A DNA stretch of 64,000 bases from Micromonospora sp. M71_S20 (GTDB lineage: Bacteria; Actinomycetota; Actinomycetes; Mycobacteriales; Micromonosporaceae), in NCBI RefSeq assembly GCF_003664255.1, contig NZ_RCCV01000003.1:496001-560000 (forward strand), given 5' to 3'. The position numbers were made by a program, and so were the translations under genes. Under the pieces are notes generated by a model that was not told the DNA's origin, ran no database searches, and worked only from the letters and a program-made list of their open reading frames with translations. The first letter of the stretch is position 1. The number at the start of each line of letters is the position of its first letter. Positions 7,696-17,505 of this stretch are shown here, piece by piece.

Positions 7696-8802
7696 ATGGG
7701 GGAGCTACGCGGCACGCACGTGCCGGTGCTGCTCGAGCGGTGTCTCGAGTTGCTGGCCCCCGCGCTGGGCCGGGGCGCGCGGACGGTCCACGTCGACGCG
7801 ACGCTGGGCCTGGCCGGGCACGCCGAGGCGGTGCTCGAGGCGCACCCGGAGACGGTGCTGATCGGGCTGGACCGGGACACCGAGGCGCTCGCCCACGCAC
7901 GCGTCCGGCTGGCCCGCTTCGCCGACCGCGTCCACCTGGAGCACGCCGTCTACGACGAGCTGCCGGAGGTGCTCGGTCGGCTGGGCTACCCGGCGATTGA
8001 CGGGATCCTGTTCGACCTGGGCGTCTCCTCCCTGCAACTCGACGCACCCGACCGCGGGTTCGCCTACGCGCAGGACGCCCCGCTGGACATGCGGATGGAC
8101 CAGACCCGGGGGGTGACCGCCGAGGAGGTGGTCAACACGTACGCCCATCCGGACCTGGCCCGCGTGCTGCGGGTCTACGGCGAGGAGAAGTTCGCGGGCC
8201 GGATCGCCTCGGCGATCATCCGCGAGCGCGAGCGGAGCCGGATCACCTCGTCGGCGCGGCTGGCCGAACTGGTCAGGGAGTCGATTCCGGCACCCGCCCG
8301 ACGAACCGGGGGACACCCGGCCAAGAGAACGTTTCAGGCTTTACGGATCGAGGTAAACAAGGAGCTGGCAGCGCTGGAGACGGCGCTGCCGGCCGCGCTC
8401 GACAAGCTCAACGTGGGCGGCCGCATGGTGGTCCTGTCCTACCACTCGCTGGAGGACCGGCTCACCAAGGCGGCGCTCAGCGACCGGGTCCGCAGCAAGG
8501 GCCCGGTCGACCTCCCGGTCGAACTGCCCGGGTCCGGTCCGACGTTCCGGCTGCTCAGCCGGGGCGCCGAACTGCCCGGGGAGGCGGAGGTCGCCGCGAA
8601 CCCGCGGGCCGCGTCCGTGCGGCTGCGGGCCGCGGAGCGACTCGACCCGGACGCGGCGCAGCAGGGGGGTACCGACCGCGAACGGTACCGCCGGCGGGTC
8701 AAGGCGATGCACCAACCAGGGGCGGGGTCCGGAGGATCCGACACGGATCCGACGGACCCCGGGGGACGGGACAGGGACGGACGAAGAGGGGGAGGGACAT
8801 GA
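7696..8802 (+). CDS. rsmH: 16S rRNA (cytosine(1402)-N4)-methyltransferase RsmH
   Basis: A 368-residue MraW/RsmH enzyme that methylates C1402 of 16S rRNA using S-adenosylmethionine. Motifs seen: [13 protein letters not shown] at the N-terminus, [17 protein letters not shown] (SAM-binding, normally D-x-T-x-G-x-GGH), [36 protein letters not shown] and [12 protein letters not shown]. In the SAM motif the usual GxGGHS is here GLAGHA. ATG 7696 gives the family-standard N-terminus; an in-frame GTG lies four codons earlier. It overlaps ftsL by ATGA. Confidence 0.95.
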   Translation: MGELRGTHVPVLLERCLELLAPALGRGARTVHVDATLGLAGHAEAVLEAHPETVLIGLDRDTEALAHARVRLARFADRVHLEHAVYDELPEVLGRLGYPAIDGILFDLGVSSLQLDAPDRGFAYAQDAPLDMRMDQTRGVTAEEVVNTYAHPDLARVLRVYGEEKFAGRIASAIIRERERSRITSSARLAELVRESIPAPARRTGGHPAKRTFQALRIEVNKELAALETALPAALDKLNVGGRMVVLSYHSLEDRLTKAALSDRVRSKGPVDLPVELPGSGPTFRLLSRGAELPGEAEVAANPRAASVRLRAAERLDPDAAQQGGTDRERYRRRVKAMHQPGAGSGGSDTDPTDPGGRDRDGRRGGGT

Positions 8803-9404
8803 CTATTGACAAGCGCGACCGCCGGGACATCGCCGGCGGCGGGCAGCGCGCACCGCGGTCGGGGGGCCGGACCGCGGCGGAGCGGGCCACGCGCATCGGG
8901 ACCGGCGCGCCGCGGGCGGACCGCGCGAACCGGCAGGGGGAGACTCGCGCCCGGGGGGCGCGCGAGTTCCCGACCCAGGGCAGCGCCGCGCTGCGGCCGG
9001 CCGAGCGGGACGCCGCCGTCACGGCACGTCCGCCCCGGCTGCGGGTGGCCCCGCCGCCGCCGGTGAAGGTGCCGCGGGCGCCCTTCGCCGCCCTGGTCGT
9101 GGTGCTGGTGGTCGGCGGGGTGCTCGGCATCCTGCTGGTCAACACGAAGATCAACGAGAACGCCTTCCGGCTGGAGAAGCTCCAGGAGCAGCAGGCCAAG
9201 CTCGACGTGGAGCAGCAGCAGCTGAACAAGCAGATCGCCGACGCGGAGGCCCCGGGCAACCTGGAGGCCCGGGCCCGCAAGCTCGGTCTGGTGGAGGCGG
9301 GCGAGCCGGCCTACATCCGGCTGCCCGACGGCAAGGTCATCGGCGTGCCGCAGCCGGCCGGTGGCCAGCCCTCGATCACCAGCCAGCAGGGCGCGGGAGG
9401 CTGA
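8799..9404 (+). CDS. ftsL: FtsL-like septum formation protein
   Basis: A 201-residue bitopic membrane protein. About 85 basic, disordered cytoplasmic residues precede one transmembrane helix ([21 protein letters not shown]). A periplasmic coiled coil follows, rich in Glu/Gln/Leu/Lys ([20 protein letters not shown]), ending in [20 protein letters not shown]. This is the FtsL/DivIC architecture. FtsL bridges FtsQ/FtsB and the FtsW-FtsI synthase in the divisome. It starts inside the rsmH stop (ATGA) and lies directly before ftsI, the conserved dcw order. The long cytoplasmic tail is common in actinomycetes. Confidence 0.88.
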   Translation: MTIDKRDRRDIAGGGQRAPRSGGRTAAERATRIGTGAPRADRANRQGETRARGAREFPTQGSAALRPAERDAAVTARPPRLRVAPPPPVKVPRAPFAALVVVLVVGGVLGILLVNTKINENAFRLEKLQEQQAKLDVEQQQLNKQIADAEAPGNLEARARKLGLVEAGEPAYIRLPDGKVIGVPQPAGGQPSITSQQGAGG

Positions 9405-9409
9405 CGACC

Positions 9410-11623
9410 GTGCCGCCGAGATCGGAGGAACCGCGCCGGGACGCCACAGGCTCCCGGCGCGGTTCGTCGCGTAACGCCGGTGGCCGGGGCGGCGAGCCGC
9501 GCTCCGGCGAGCCGGGGGTCGGTGGCATCTCCGACGCCCGGGCGTACACCCCGCGCGGGCGCACCGTGCGCGAGCAGCGCGCCGGCGGTCGCGCCGAGCG
9601 GGACGCCGACGCCGGCCCCGCCGAGCAGCGCAGGACGCCGCGCAGTACCCGCTCGGGCGACCCGTTCCGCCCCGCCCTCCAGGTCCTCGACGGCGGGCGC
9701 GCGGGCGCCGGCCGGGCCGGCCGCCGGGAGGCGGCGGGCCGCTCCGGCGTCGTCCGCACCGTCACGCCGCGCGCCCCGCGCCACGACGACGAGCCGCCGG
9801 CGCCGCGCCGCCGCACCGCGCCGCGCCCCGCGCGCCGGCCGGACCGTCCCGCCGCCCGGCGGCCGTCGCGCAAGCCGCCGAAGCCGCCCCGGCTGGCCGA
9901 TCCCCGGCGTCGGCTGCGGCTGGGCACCGTGCTCACCCTGACGCTCTTCGCCGTCATCGGCATCCGGCTGGTCGTCCTCCAGGCCGTGGAGACTCCGGCG
10001 TACGCCGGCGGTGGCCTCACCGACCGGCTGCGCACCGTCACCCTGCCGGCGGCGCGCGGCGCCATCTACGACCGGGACGGTGCCCCGCTGGCGCACAGCG
10101 TCGAGGCCCGCTACGTCTACGCCGACCCCACCCAGATCGAGGACCAGCAGGCCACCGCCAAGGCGCTGTCCCCGCTGCTCGGCATGCCGGCGTCGGAGCT
10201 GGCCGAGAAGATGAAGCCCCGCAAGCGGGTCAACGGCGTCGACTCGCAGTTCGAGTACCTCGCCCGGGGGGTGGACATCGACCGGGCCCGGCAGATCACG
10301 GCGCTGGAGCTCCCCGGCATTTACACCCACCGCGACGAGCGGCGCGAGGTGCCCGGCGGGGACCTTGCGGCCAACCTGCTCGGCTTCACCAGCCAGGACA
10401 TGGTCGGGTTGGAAGGGTTGGAGGCCCGCTACGACGACGTGCTGCGGGGCAAGGACGGCAAGCGGGTCTACGAGGTCGGCCTCGGCGACCTGGCCGCCCC
10501 GATCCCCGGCGGCTACAGCGAGACGACGAAGGCCAAGCCGGGCAGCTCGCTCCAGCTCACCATCGACCGCGACCTGCAGTTCATGGTGCAGCGGATGCTG
10601 AGCCGGCACATGGCGCAGAGCAAGGGCAGCACCGGCGCCGCCGTGGTGATCGAGATCCCCTCCGGCGAGGTGCTGGCCCAGGCCAGCCACCCCACCTACA
10701 ACGCCGCGAAGCCCGTGCCGAGCGAGCCGACCGACCGGGAGGACGCGGCCACCAGCTTCGTGGTCGACCCCGGCTCGGTGCACAAGGCGATCACCTTCGG
10801 CGCCGCGCTCCAGGAACGCGTGATCACCCCGGACACGACGATGCCGATCGCGAACGTGATCATGAAGGGCGACACCCCGTTCACCGACACCCACAAGGCG
10901 CACGGGAAGCGGATGAGCCTGCCCGGCATGATGGCGTACTCGTCGAACGTCGGCACCATCCAGATCGCCGACAAGCTCGGCCCGGAGCGGCTCATCGACT
11001 ACCAGAAGCGCTTCGGCCTCGGCGAGCCGACGCGGGTGGGCATGCCCGGGGAGGCCAGCGGGCGGCTGCTGCCGGCCGACGAGTGGAGCGGGTCGTCGGC
11101 CGGGTCGGTGCCGATCGGGCACAGCGTGGACGCCACGCCGCTGCAGATGGCCGCCGTCTACGCGACGATCGCCAACAACGGCACGTACGTGCAGCCGCGC
11201 CTGGTCAAGGAGGTGATCGGGCCGGACGGGAAGCGTACGCCGACCGAAGCACCGGTCACCCGGTCGGTGCTCAGCCCGGAGAACGCCGCCGCGTTGCGGC
11301 ACATCCTGGAGGCGGTCACCACGGTCGAGGACGCGACCGGCAGGGCCGCGGCGATCCCCGAGTGGCGGGTCGCCGGCAAGACCGGCACCGGCTGGCGGCT
11401 GGTCGACGGGCGTAAGCAGCTCGGCGAGGTGGCCTCGTTCATCGGGATGGCCCCGGCCGAGAAGCCGCGCTACGTGATCGCGGTCTTCGCGCACACCCCC
11501 TCCGGCGGGGGTGGGGACATCGCGGCCCCCGCGTTCCGGGACATGATGCAGTTCACGCTGCGTCACTACGGGGTGCCGCCGAGTGGGGAGAAGGCCCCGA
11601 AGTTCACGGTCTATCCGCGTTGA
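9410..11623 (+). CDS. ftsI: Septal penicillin-binding protein FtsI (PBP3-type transpeptidase)
   Basis: A 737-residue class B PBP. A basic, Arg/Pro-rich cytoplasmic tail of about 170 residues precedes one transmembrane helix (LGTVLTLTLFAVIGIRLVVL). The dimerisation domain contains RGAIYDRDGAPLA, and the transpeptidase domain carries the three catalytic motifs SVHK (in DPGSVHKAITFG), SSN (AYSSNVGT) and KTGT (AGKTGTG). It cross-links septal peptidoglycan with FtsW. GTG 9410 follows GGGAGG by 9 nt. The tail is unusually long compared with the Gram-negative enzyme but normal for this order. Confidence 0.95.
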   Translation: MPPRSEEPRRDATGSRRGSSRNAGGRGGEPRSGEPGVGGISDARAYTPRGRTVREQRAGGRAERDADAGPAEQRRTPRSTRSGDPFRPALQVLDGGRAGAGRAGRREAAGRSGVVRTVTPRAPRHDDEPPAPRRRTAPRPARRPDRPAARRPSRKPPKPPRLADPRRRLRLGTVLTLTLFAVIGIRLVVLQAVETPAYAGGGLTDRLRTVTLPAARGAIYDRDGAPLAHSVEARYVYADPTQIEDQQATAKALSPLLGMPASELAEKMKPRKRVNGVDSQFEYLARGVDIDRARQITALELPGIYTHRDERREVPGGDLAANLLGFTSQDMVGLEGLEARYDDVLRGKDGKRVYEVGLGDLAAPIPGGYSETTKAKPGSSLQLTIDRDLQFMVQRMLSRHMAQSKGSTGAAVVIEIPSGEVLAQASHPTYNAAKPVPSEPTDREDAATSFVVDPGSVHKAITFGAALQERVITPDTTMPIANVIMKGDTPFTDTHKAHGKRMSLPGMMAYSSNVGTIQIADKLGPERLIDYQKRFGLGEPTRVGMPGEASGRLLPADEWSGSSAGSVPIGHSVDATPLQMAAVYATIANNGTYVQPRLVKEVIGPDGKRTPTEAPVTRSVLSPENAAALRHILEAVTTVEDATGRAAAIPEWRVAGKTGTGWRLVDGRKQLGEVASFIGMAPAEKPRYVIAVFAHTPSGGGGDIAAPAFRDMMQFTLRHYGVPPSGEKAPKFTVYPR

Positions 11624-11700
11624 GCGGCCACGCCGCGACATCATCGGTGAGTGCGGACGAACCACCGGGGCGGCAGTGCGGCCGGAACCGGACGACCGGG

Positions 11701-11706
11701 TAGGGT
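11701..11706 (+). promoter_or_regulatory. -10 box of murE (leaderless)
   Basis: TAGGGT lies 8 nt before the GTG at 11715. The start has no Shine-Dalgarno sequence, so murE probably has its own leaderless transcript besides read-through from ftsI. Confidence 0.5.
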
Positions 11707-11714
11707 CTGACGCC

Positions 11715-13238
11715 GTGCCCGGCAATCCTCGTCCCCGTACCGTGATCGGTGTCCGGCTCGGCGACCTCGCCGCCCGGCTCGCCGTCGAGCCCCCGGAGGG
11801 CGCCGCCGAGCTGGTGGTGACCGGGGTGACCCACGCCAGCCAGGAGGTCCGCCCCGGCGACCTGTACGCGGCCCTGCCGGGCGCCCGCCGCCACGGCGCG
11901 GAGTTCGCCGCTGGCGCGGCGGCCGCCGGCGCGGTGGCCGTGCTGACCGATCCGGCCGGTGCCGCCGCGGTGGCCGAGGCGGGCCTGCCGGCGCTGGTGG
12001 TGTCCGACCCGCGCGCGGCGCTGGGCACCCTCGCCGCAGCCGTCTACGGCGACCCGACCGAGGGCCTGACGGTGATCGGGGTGACCGGCACGGCCGGCAA
12101 GACCTCGACGGCCTACCTGGTCGAGTCCGGCCTGCGCGCCGCCGGCCACACCACCGGCCTGATCGGCACCGTCGAGACCCGCCTCGGCGACCTGGCGATC
12201 GACAGCGTGCGCACCACCCCCGAGGCCACCGACCTGCACGCCATGCTGGCCGCCGCCCGCGAGCGCGGCGTCACCGCCGTGGTCATGGAGGTCTCCAGCC
12301 ACGCCCTGGCGATGGGCCGGGTCGGCGGGGTCCGGTTCACGGTCGGCGGCTACACCAACTTCGGCTCCGACCACCTGGACTTCCACGCCGACACGGCGGA
12401 CTACTTCGCCGCGAAGGCTCAGCTGTTCGACGGGCGCTGCGCGGTCGAGGTGCTCAACCACGACGACCCGGCGCTGAAGTCGCTGTACGGCCCGGCGACG
12501 GTCAGCTACTCGGCGGCCGGCGACCCGACCGCCACCTGGTGGGCCGACGGGATCGGCGGCGAGGGGTACGCGCAGCGGTTCACCGCGCACGGCCCGGACG
12601 GGCTGACCCTGCCGGCCGGCGTGGCGCTGCCGGGCCGGCACAACGTGGCCAACGCCCTGCTGGCCATCGCCGCGCTGGTCGCCGCCGGGGTGGACCCGCG
12701 GACCGCCGCCGCCGGGGTCGCCGCGTGCGGCGGGGTCCCCGGCCGGCTGGAGCTGGTGGACGCCCCCGGCCCGGTCCGGGGCGTGGTCGACTACGCGCAC
12801 AAGGCGGACGCGATCGTCGCCGCGCTGGCGGCGCTGCGGGAGTACGGCGCCGGCCGGCTGATCTGCGTGATCGGTGCCGGCGGGGACCGGGACCGGGGCA
12901 AGCGGCCGGTGATGGGCGCCGCCGCGGCGGAGGGAGCCGACGTGGTGCTGGTGACCGACGACAACCCGCGCACCGAGGATCCGGCGGCGATCCGGGCCGA
13001 GGTGCTCGCCGGCGCCCGGGGGGCCGGCACGGCGGCCCGCGTCGAGGAGGTGGCCGACCGCCGGACGGCGATCGACGCGGCGGTCCGACTGGCCGAGCCG
13101 GGCGACGTGGTCGCGGTGCTCGGCAAGGGTCACGAACGCGGGCAGGAGATCGGTGGCGAGGTGCTCCCGTTCGACGACCGCACCGAGCTGGCCGACGCGC
13201 TGCGGGCGCGCTTCGCCGACCCGGCGGGTCAGCGGTGA
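11715..13238 (+). CDS. murE: UDP-MurNAc-L-Ala-D-Glu:meso-diaminopimelate ligase MurE
   Basis: A 507-residue Mur ligase that adds the third stem residue. The P-loop is [26 protein letters not shown] and EVSSHAL follow, and the C-terminal [11 protein letters not shown] contains DNPR, which specifies meso-diaminopimelate rather than lysine. This fixes the wall type of the organism. GTG 11715 is chosen because of the -10 box just upstream. A longer in-frame extension reaches back into ftsI but has no family similarity. The stop overlaps murF (GTGA). Confidence 0.96.
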   Translation: MPGNPRPRTVIGVRLGDLAARLAVEPPEGAAELVVTGVTHASQEVRPGDLYAALPGARRHGAEFAAGAAAAGAVAVLTDPAGAAAVAEAGLPALVVSDPRAALGTLAAAVYGDPTEGLTVIGVTGTAGKTSTAYLVESGLRAAGHTTGLIGTVETRLGDLAIDSVRTTPEATDLHAMLAAARERGVTAVVMEVSSHALAMGRVGGVRFTVGGYTNFGSDHLDFHADTADYFAAKAQLFDGRCAVEVLNHDDPALKSLYGPATVSYSAAGDPTATWWADGIGGEGYAQRFTAHGPDGLTLPAGVALPGRHNVANALLAIAALVAAGVDPRTAAAGVAACGGVPGRLELVDAPGPVRGVVDYAHKADAIVAALAALREYGAGRLICVIGAGGDRDRGKRPVMGAAAAEGADVVLVTDDNPRTEDPAAIRAEVLAGARGAGTAARVEEVADRRTAIDAAVRLAEPGDVVAVLGKGHERGQEIGGEVLPFDDRTELADALRARFADPAGQR

Positions 13239-14659
13239 TCCCGCTCAGCCTGGCCGAGGTCGCCTCGGCGGTCGACGGGCGGCTGGCCGGCGCCGACCCG
13301 CAGGCCCGGGTCACCGGTCCGGTCGAGTTCGACTCGCGCAAGGTGCGCCCGGGTGCGCTCTTCGTCGCCTTCCCGGGCGAGAAGGTGGACGGGCACGACT
13401 ACGCCGCCGGCGCGGTGGCGGCCGGCGCGGTGGCCGTGCTCGGCACCCGCGCGGTGCCCGGCGTGCCGATGGTGCTGGTCGACGACGCGCTGGCCGCGCT
13501 GGGCCGGCTGGCCCGCGCGGTGGTCGACCGGCTGCCCGGGCTCACCGTCGTCGGGTTGACCGGCTCGTCGGGCAAGACCACCACCAAGGACCTGATCGCG
13601 CAGCTCACCGCCCGGCTCGGCCCGACCGTCGCCCCGCCCGGGTCGTTCAACAACGAGCTTGGGCACCCGTACACGGCGTTGCAGGCCGGGCCCGAGACCC
13701 GCTACCTGGTGATGGAGAAGGGCGCCCGGGGGGTGGGGCACGTGCGCTACCTCTGCGACGTGGTGCCGCCCCGGATCTCCGTGGTGCTCAACGTCGGGGT
13801 GGCGCACATCGGCGAGTTCGGCTCGGTGGAGACGATCGCGCTGGCGAAGGGCGAGCTGGTCGAGGCGTTGCCCACCGACGGCCTGGCCGTGCTGAACGCC
13901 GACGACCCGCTGGTCGACGCGATGGCCTCGCGTACGGTCGCCCGGGTGGTCCGCTACGGCGAGGCGCCGCACGCCGACGTGCGGGCCGAGGACGTGACGC
14001 TGGACGAGCGGGGACGGCCCGCGTACACCCTCGTCACCCCGGAGGGGACCGCGCCGGTGCGGCTCGGGTTGACCGGCCGGCACCAGGTGTCCAACTCGCT
14101 CGCCGCCGCCGCGGTGGCCCGCGAACTGGGCATGCCGCTGGCCGAGCTGGCCACCGCGCTGGGCGCCATGGGGCTGGTCTCCACCCGTCGGATGGACGTC
14201 TTCGAACGCGCCGACGGGGTGACCGTGATCGACGACTCGTACAACGCCAACCCCGCCTCGATGGCGGTCGCGCTGCGCGCGCTGACCGGCATCGGGCGGG
14301 AGCGGCGCACCGTCGCGGTGCTCGGCTACATGGCCGAGCTTGGCCCGTTCGAACGCGACGGGCACGCCGAGGTCGGCCGGCTCGCGGCCGAACTGGGCGT
14401 CGACCGGCTGCTCGTGGTGGGCGAGCCGGCCGCGCCGATCCACGAAGGCGCGACATCGGTAGGGGACTGGGGAGGAGAGTCGGTGCTGCTCACCGATCAG
14501 GCGGCGGCCGTCGAGGTGCTGCGCAGCGAGTTACGACCGGGCGACGTCGTCCTGGTGAAGGGCTCCCGGTACCGCACCTGGGAGGTGGCCGACGCGCTGC
14601 GCGCGGACGCCGCCGGGGACGGATCCGGCCCGACGGCGACGGGGGGCGGCGCCGCATGA
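13235..14659 (+). CDS. murF: UDP-MurNAc-tripeptide:D-Ala-D-Ala ligase MurF
   Basis: A 474-residue Mur ligase that adds D-Ala-D-Ala, completing the pentapeptide. N-terminal uridine-binding region [17 protein letters not shown], then [27 protein letters not shown]. The P-loop reads [17 protein letters not shown], with FNNELGHP following as in MurF. The C-terminal domain contains [17 protein letters not shown], the signature of the family. GTG 13235 lies in the murE stop, and its own stop overlaps mraY (ATGA), forming a tightly coupled block. Confidence 0.96.
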   Translation: MIPLSLAEVASAVDGRLAGADPQARVTGPVEFDSRKVRPGALFVAFPGEKVDGHDYAAGAVAAGAVAVLGTRAVPGVPMVLVDDALAALGRLARAVVDRLPGLTVVGLTGSSGKTTTKDLIAQLTARLGPTVAPPGSFNNELGHPYTALQAGPETRYLVMEKGARGVGHVRYLCDVVPPRISVVLNVGVAHIGEFGSVETIALAKGELVEALPTDGLAVLNADDPLVDAMASRTVARVVRYGEAPHADVRAEDVTLDERGRPAYTLVTPEGTAPVRLGLTGRHQVSNSLAAAAVARELGMPLAELATALGAMGLVSTRRMDVFERADGVTVIDDSYNANPASMAVALRALTGIGRERRTVAVLGYMAELGPFERDGHAEVGRLAAELGVDRLLVVGEPAAPIHEGATSVGDWGGESVLLTDQAAAVEVLRSELRPGDVVLVKGSRYRTWEVADALRADAAGDGSGPTATGGGAA

Positions 14660-15783
14660 GGGCGGTCATCGTCGCCATCGGGGTGGCCTTCCTGGTCTCG
14701 CTGTTCTGCACCCCGATCGCGATCAAGGTGTTCGCCCGGCTGAAGGCCGGCCAGCCGATCCGATCAAACCTCGGGCTCGCCAGCAACGAGGGCAAGAAGG
14801 GCACGCCGACGATGGGCGGCGTGGTGTTCATCCTCGCCACGGTCATCGCGTACGTGGCCGGTCACCTGGCCCTGACGACCCTGCCGGACGCGCAGATCGC
14901 CCAGGTCGAGCCGACCATCACCGCCCTGGTGCTGCTGGGACTGATGGTCTTCTCCGGCGCGGTCGGCTTCATCGACGACTTCCTCAAGGTGCGCAAGCGG
15001 CACAGCGGCGGTCTCAACAAGCGCGGCAAGCTGCTCGGGCAGATCCTGGTCGGCGCGGTCTTCGGCGTCGTGGCGCTCTACTTCCCGAGCACCATGACCG
15101 ACGCCTCGGGGGCCGAGACCAACACCGAGACCGTGGGCAGCACGACGCTCAGCTTCATCCGGGACATCCCGGCGCTGGACGTCACCAAGATCGGTGCGGT
15201 GGTCATCTTCATCTTCGTGGTGATGGCCGCGACCAACGGCGTCAACCTCACCGACGGCCTCGACGGCCTGGCCACCGGCGCCTCGGTGATGGTCCTCGCC
15301 GCGTACGCGCTGATCGCCTTCTGGCAGTACCGGCACTGGTGCGCCGACCCGAACTACACCCAGGACTACTGCTACGCCGTCCGGGACCCGCTGGAGATCG
15401 CGCTGATCGCCGGCGCGGCGGCCGGGGCCTGCGTCGGCTTCCTGTGGTGGAACACCTCGCCGGCGCGGATCTTCATGGGCGACACCGGCGCGCTGGGCCT
15501 CGGCGGCCTCATCGCCGGCATGGCGATGTCCACCCGGACGATCCTGCTGCTGCCGATCATCGGTGGCCTCTTCGTGATCATCACGATGTCCGTGGTGATC
15601 CAGATCATCTCGTTCCGTACCACCGGCAAGCGGGTGTTCCGGATGTCGCCGTTGCAGCACCACTTCGAGCTCGCCGGGTGGAGCGAGGTCAACATCGTGG
15701 TCCGGTTCTGGATCATCGCCGGCATCGGCGTGGCCATCGCGCTGGGCCTGTTCTACAGCGAGTTCCTCGCCAACATGACCTGA
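14656..15783 (+). CDS. mraY: Phospho-N-acetylmuramoyl-pentapeptide transferase MraY
   Basis: A 375-residue, ten-helix membrane enzyme that transfers phospho-MurNAc-pentapeptide to undecaprenyl phosphate, making lipid I. Conserved segments: [34 protein letters not shown] (Mg-binding Asp pair), [25 protein letters not shown] and [14 protein letters not shown] near the C-terminus. An insertion of about 30 residues with four Tyr/Cys positions ([18 protein letters not shown]) lies in an outer loop and is an actinobacterial variation. A strong hairpin follows 17 bp after the stop, so this gene ends a transcription block. Confidence 0.96.
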   Translation: MRAVIVAIGVAFLVSLFCTPIAIKVFARLKAGQPIRSNLGLASNEGKKGTPTMGGVVFILATVIAYVAGHLALTTLPDAQIAQVEPTITALVLLGLMVFSGAVGFIDDFLKVRKRHSGGLNKRGKLLGQILVGAVFGVVALYFPSTMTDASGAETNTETVGSTTLSFIRDIPALDVTKIGAVVIFIFVVMAATNGVNLTDGLDGLATGASVMVLAAYALIAFWQYRHWCADPNYTQDYCYAVRDPLEIALIAGAAAGACVGFLWWNTSPARIFMGDTGALGLGGLIAGMAMSTRTILLLPIIGGLFVIITMSVVIQIISFRTTGKRVFRMSPLQHHFELAGWSEVNIVVRFWIIAGIGVAIALGLFYSEFLANMT

Positions 15784-15799
15784 GCCGGCCGGCCGTTCC

Positions 15800-15840
15800 C
15801 GCCGCGGGGCCCGGGCGCGTGTCGCCCGGGCCCCGCGGCG
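15800..15840. terminator. Perfect 18-bp stem hairpin between mraY and ftsW
   Basis: Arms 15800-15817 and 15823-15840 are perfect inverse complements around the 5-nt loop CGTGT. There is no T-run, as is usual for actinomycete hairpin terminators. It occupies the spot where murD normally lies in the dcw cluster. Confidence 0.8.
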
Positions 15841-15942
15841 CGTCCGGCCGCCGGGGACGCTCCGCGCGCCCCGGCGCAAGCCCGACACGCCGACCGGGCG
15901 GTTGCGCCGGTGGCGACCCCGCGGAACCGCCATGATGGTCGG

Positions 15943-17505
15943 GTGGGGGAGGGACGAGGCATCGAGGTCACGGCGGAGGGGACGTCCGGGCGGTCGGCGG
16001 GAGGCAGGGGTGCGCGCGACGCGCCCGCCGCGACGCGGGGGCCGGACGACGCCGGTCCCCAGGTGCCGCGCGGGCTGGACCCGGCGGGCGGGCTGGCCGC
16101 GCTGCGCGGGCTGCTGGACCGGCCGCTGGCCTCCTACTACCTGCTGCTGTCCAGCGCCGGCCTGCTGCTGCTGATCGGCCTGACCATGGTCTTCTCCGCG
16201 ACCAGCGTCCGGGACTACGCGGAGAGCGGCAACGCCTCGACGTCCCTGGTCAAGCAGGCGATCTTCGCGGTGATCGGCATCGTCGCGTTCTGGGCGTGCC
16301 AGCGGCTGCCGGCGACGACCTACCGGACGCTGGGCCGGCCGCTGCTGTTCACCGCCATCGGCCTGCTGCTGGTGCTCAACCTGTTGCTCGTGTACGCCCG
16401 GCTGACCAAGCAGGACTCGGCTCAGATCGGCCCGGTCGAGGCCCGGCTGCTCTGGCTCTTCGTCGGCGGCATCCAGGTGCAGCCCTCCGAGTTCGCGAAG
16501 TTCGCCCTGGTGCTCTGGGGGGCCCACGTGATCGCCCGCAAGGGCGCCGCGCTGGGCTGGTGGCGCGAGCTGGCCACCCCGCTCTTCCCGGTGGTGGGCC
16601 TGCTCTTCGTCCTCGTCGGCTACAACGACCTGGGCACGATGCTCTGCCTGCTGGCCCTGGTGGTGGGGCTGCTCTGGGCGGCCGGGGTGCGCAAGCGGGT
16701 CTTCGCCGCGCTCTCCGCGGTGGGCCTGCTCGGCATCGGCGTGCTGGTCGCGGTGGCCTCGCTCGGCGCCGGCTCGGGCGAGACGGGCGCGGAGAACTAC
16801 CGGCTGGCCCGGCTGACCTCCTTCATCGACCCGCCCCCACTCGACGCGTGCAAGGACGCGGGCTGCTACCAGATCGCCCAGGCCCGGTACGCGATCGAGA
16901 ACGGCGGGTGGTTCGGCGTCGGCCTCGGCAAGAGCATCGCCAAGTGGCAGTGGCTGCCGGCGGCGGAGAACGACTTCATCTTCGCCGTGGTCGCCGAGGA
17001 GCTGGGCGTCGTCGGGTGCGTCGTGGTGGTGGCGCTCTTCGCCGTGCTGGCGTACACGGGGCTGCGGATCGCCCGTCGGGTCGAGGACCCGTTCCGCCGG
17101 CTCGCCGCCGCGGCGGCGACCACCTGGCTGGTCGGCCAGGCGGTGATCAACATCGGCGGGGTGGTCGGCCTGCTGCCGCTGACCGGTGTGCCGCTGCCGT
17201 TCATCTCCGACGGCGGGAGCGCACTGGTCGTCACCCTCGCCGCCATCGGGATGCTCGCCTCCTTCGCCCGTGCCGAACCCGACGCCGCCAGAGCGCTGCA
17301 TGCCCGTCCGCCGGCCCGATGGGTCCGACTACTCTGGGCCCCGTTGCCGCCGCTTCCCGGGCGGCGCCGCCGTCCGGCGGCGCCCCCGGCTGCCCGAGGG
17401 TCCGTACCCCGGTCGCGGGAGCGGCGGCCGGACGATGTGGCCGCACCGCGCGGCGTCCGGCTGGACCGGACGCGCCGCGGGTCGGCGGACGAGAGGAGAC
17501 GTTGA
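15943..17505 (+). CDS. ftsW: Lipid II polymerase FtsW (SEDS family)
   Basis: A 520-residue SEDS protein with about ten helices. Visible signatures: TMVFSATSVRDY, IQVQPSEFAKFALVLW, NDLGTMLC, AENDFIFAVVAEELG and PLTGVPLPFISDGGSALVV. It polymerises septal glycan together with FtsI. A hydrophilic, Arg/Pro-rich C-terminal tail of about 85 residues follows the last helix. GTG 15943 is preferred because CATGAT (15931-15936) lies 6 nt upstream as a leaderless -10; an ATG at 15910 would add 11 residues. The stop and murG start share one base (TGATG). A likely own promoter fits the terminator after mraY. Confidence 0.93.
   Translation: MGEGRGIEVTAEGTSGRSAGGRGARDAPAATRGPDDAGPQVPRGLDPAGGLAALRGLLDRPLASYYLLLSSAGLLLLIGLTMVFSATSVRDYAESGNASTSLVKQAIFAVIGIVAFWACQRLPATTYRTLGRPLLFTAIGLLLVLNLLLVYARLTKQDSAQIGPVEARLLWLFVGGIQVQPSEFAKFALVLWGAHVIARKGAALGWWRELATPLFPVVGLLFVLVGYNDLGTMLCLLALVVGLLWAAGVRKRVFAALSAVGLLGIGVLVAVASLGAGSGETGAENYRLARLTSFIDPPPLDACKDAGCYQIAQARYAIENGGWFGVGLGKSIAKWQWLPAAENDFIFAVVAEELGVVGCVVVVALFAVLAYTGLRIARRVEDPFRRLAAAAATTWLVGQAVINIGGVVGLLPLTGVPLPFISDGGSALVVTLAAIGMLASFARAEPDAARALHARPPARWVRLLWAPLPPLPGRRRRPAAPPAARGSVPRSRERRPDDVAAPRGVRLDRTRRGSADERRR

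Noticed and set aside
14764..17301. An 845-codon minus-strand frame antisense to mraY and ftsW
   Set aside because: The composition is typical of a GC-rich shadow (His, Gln, Glu, Arg and Gly runs), with no motifs; mraY and ftsW on the other strand are unambiguous.
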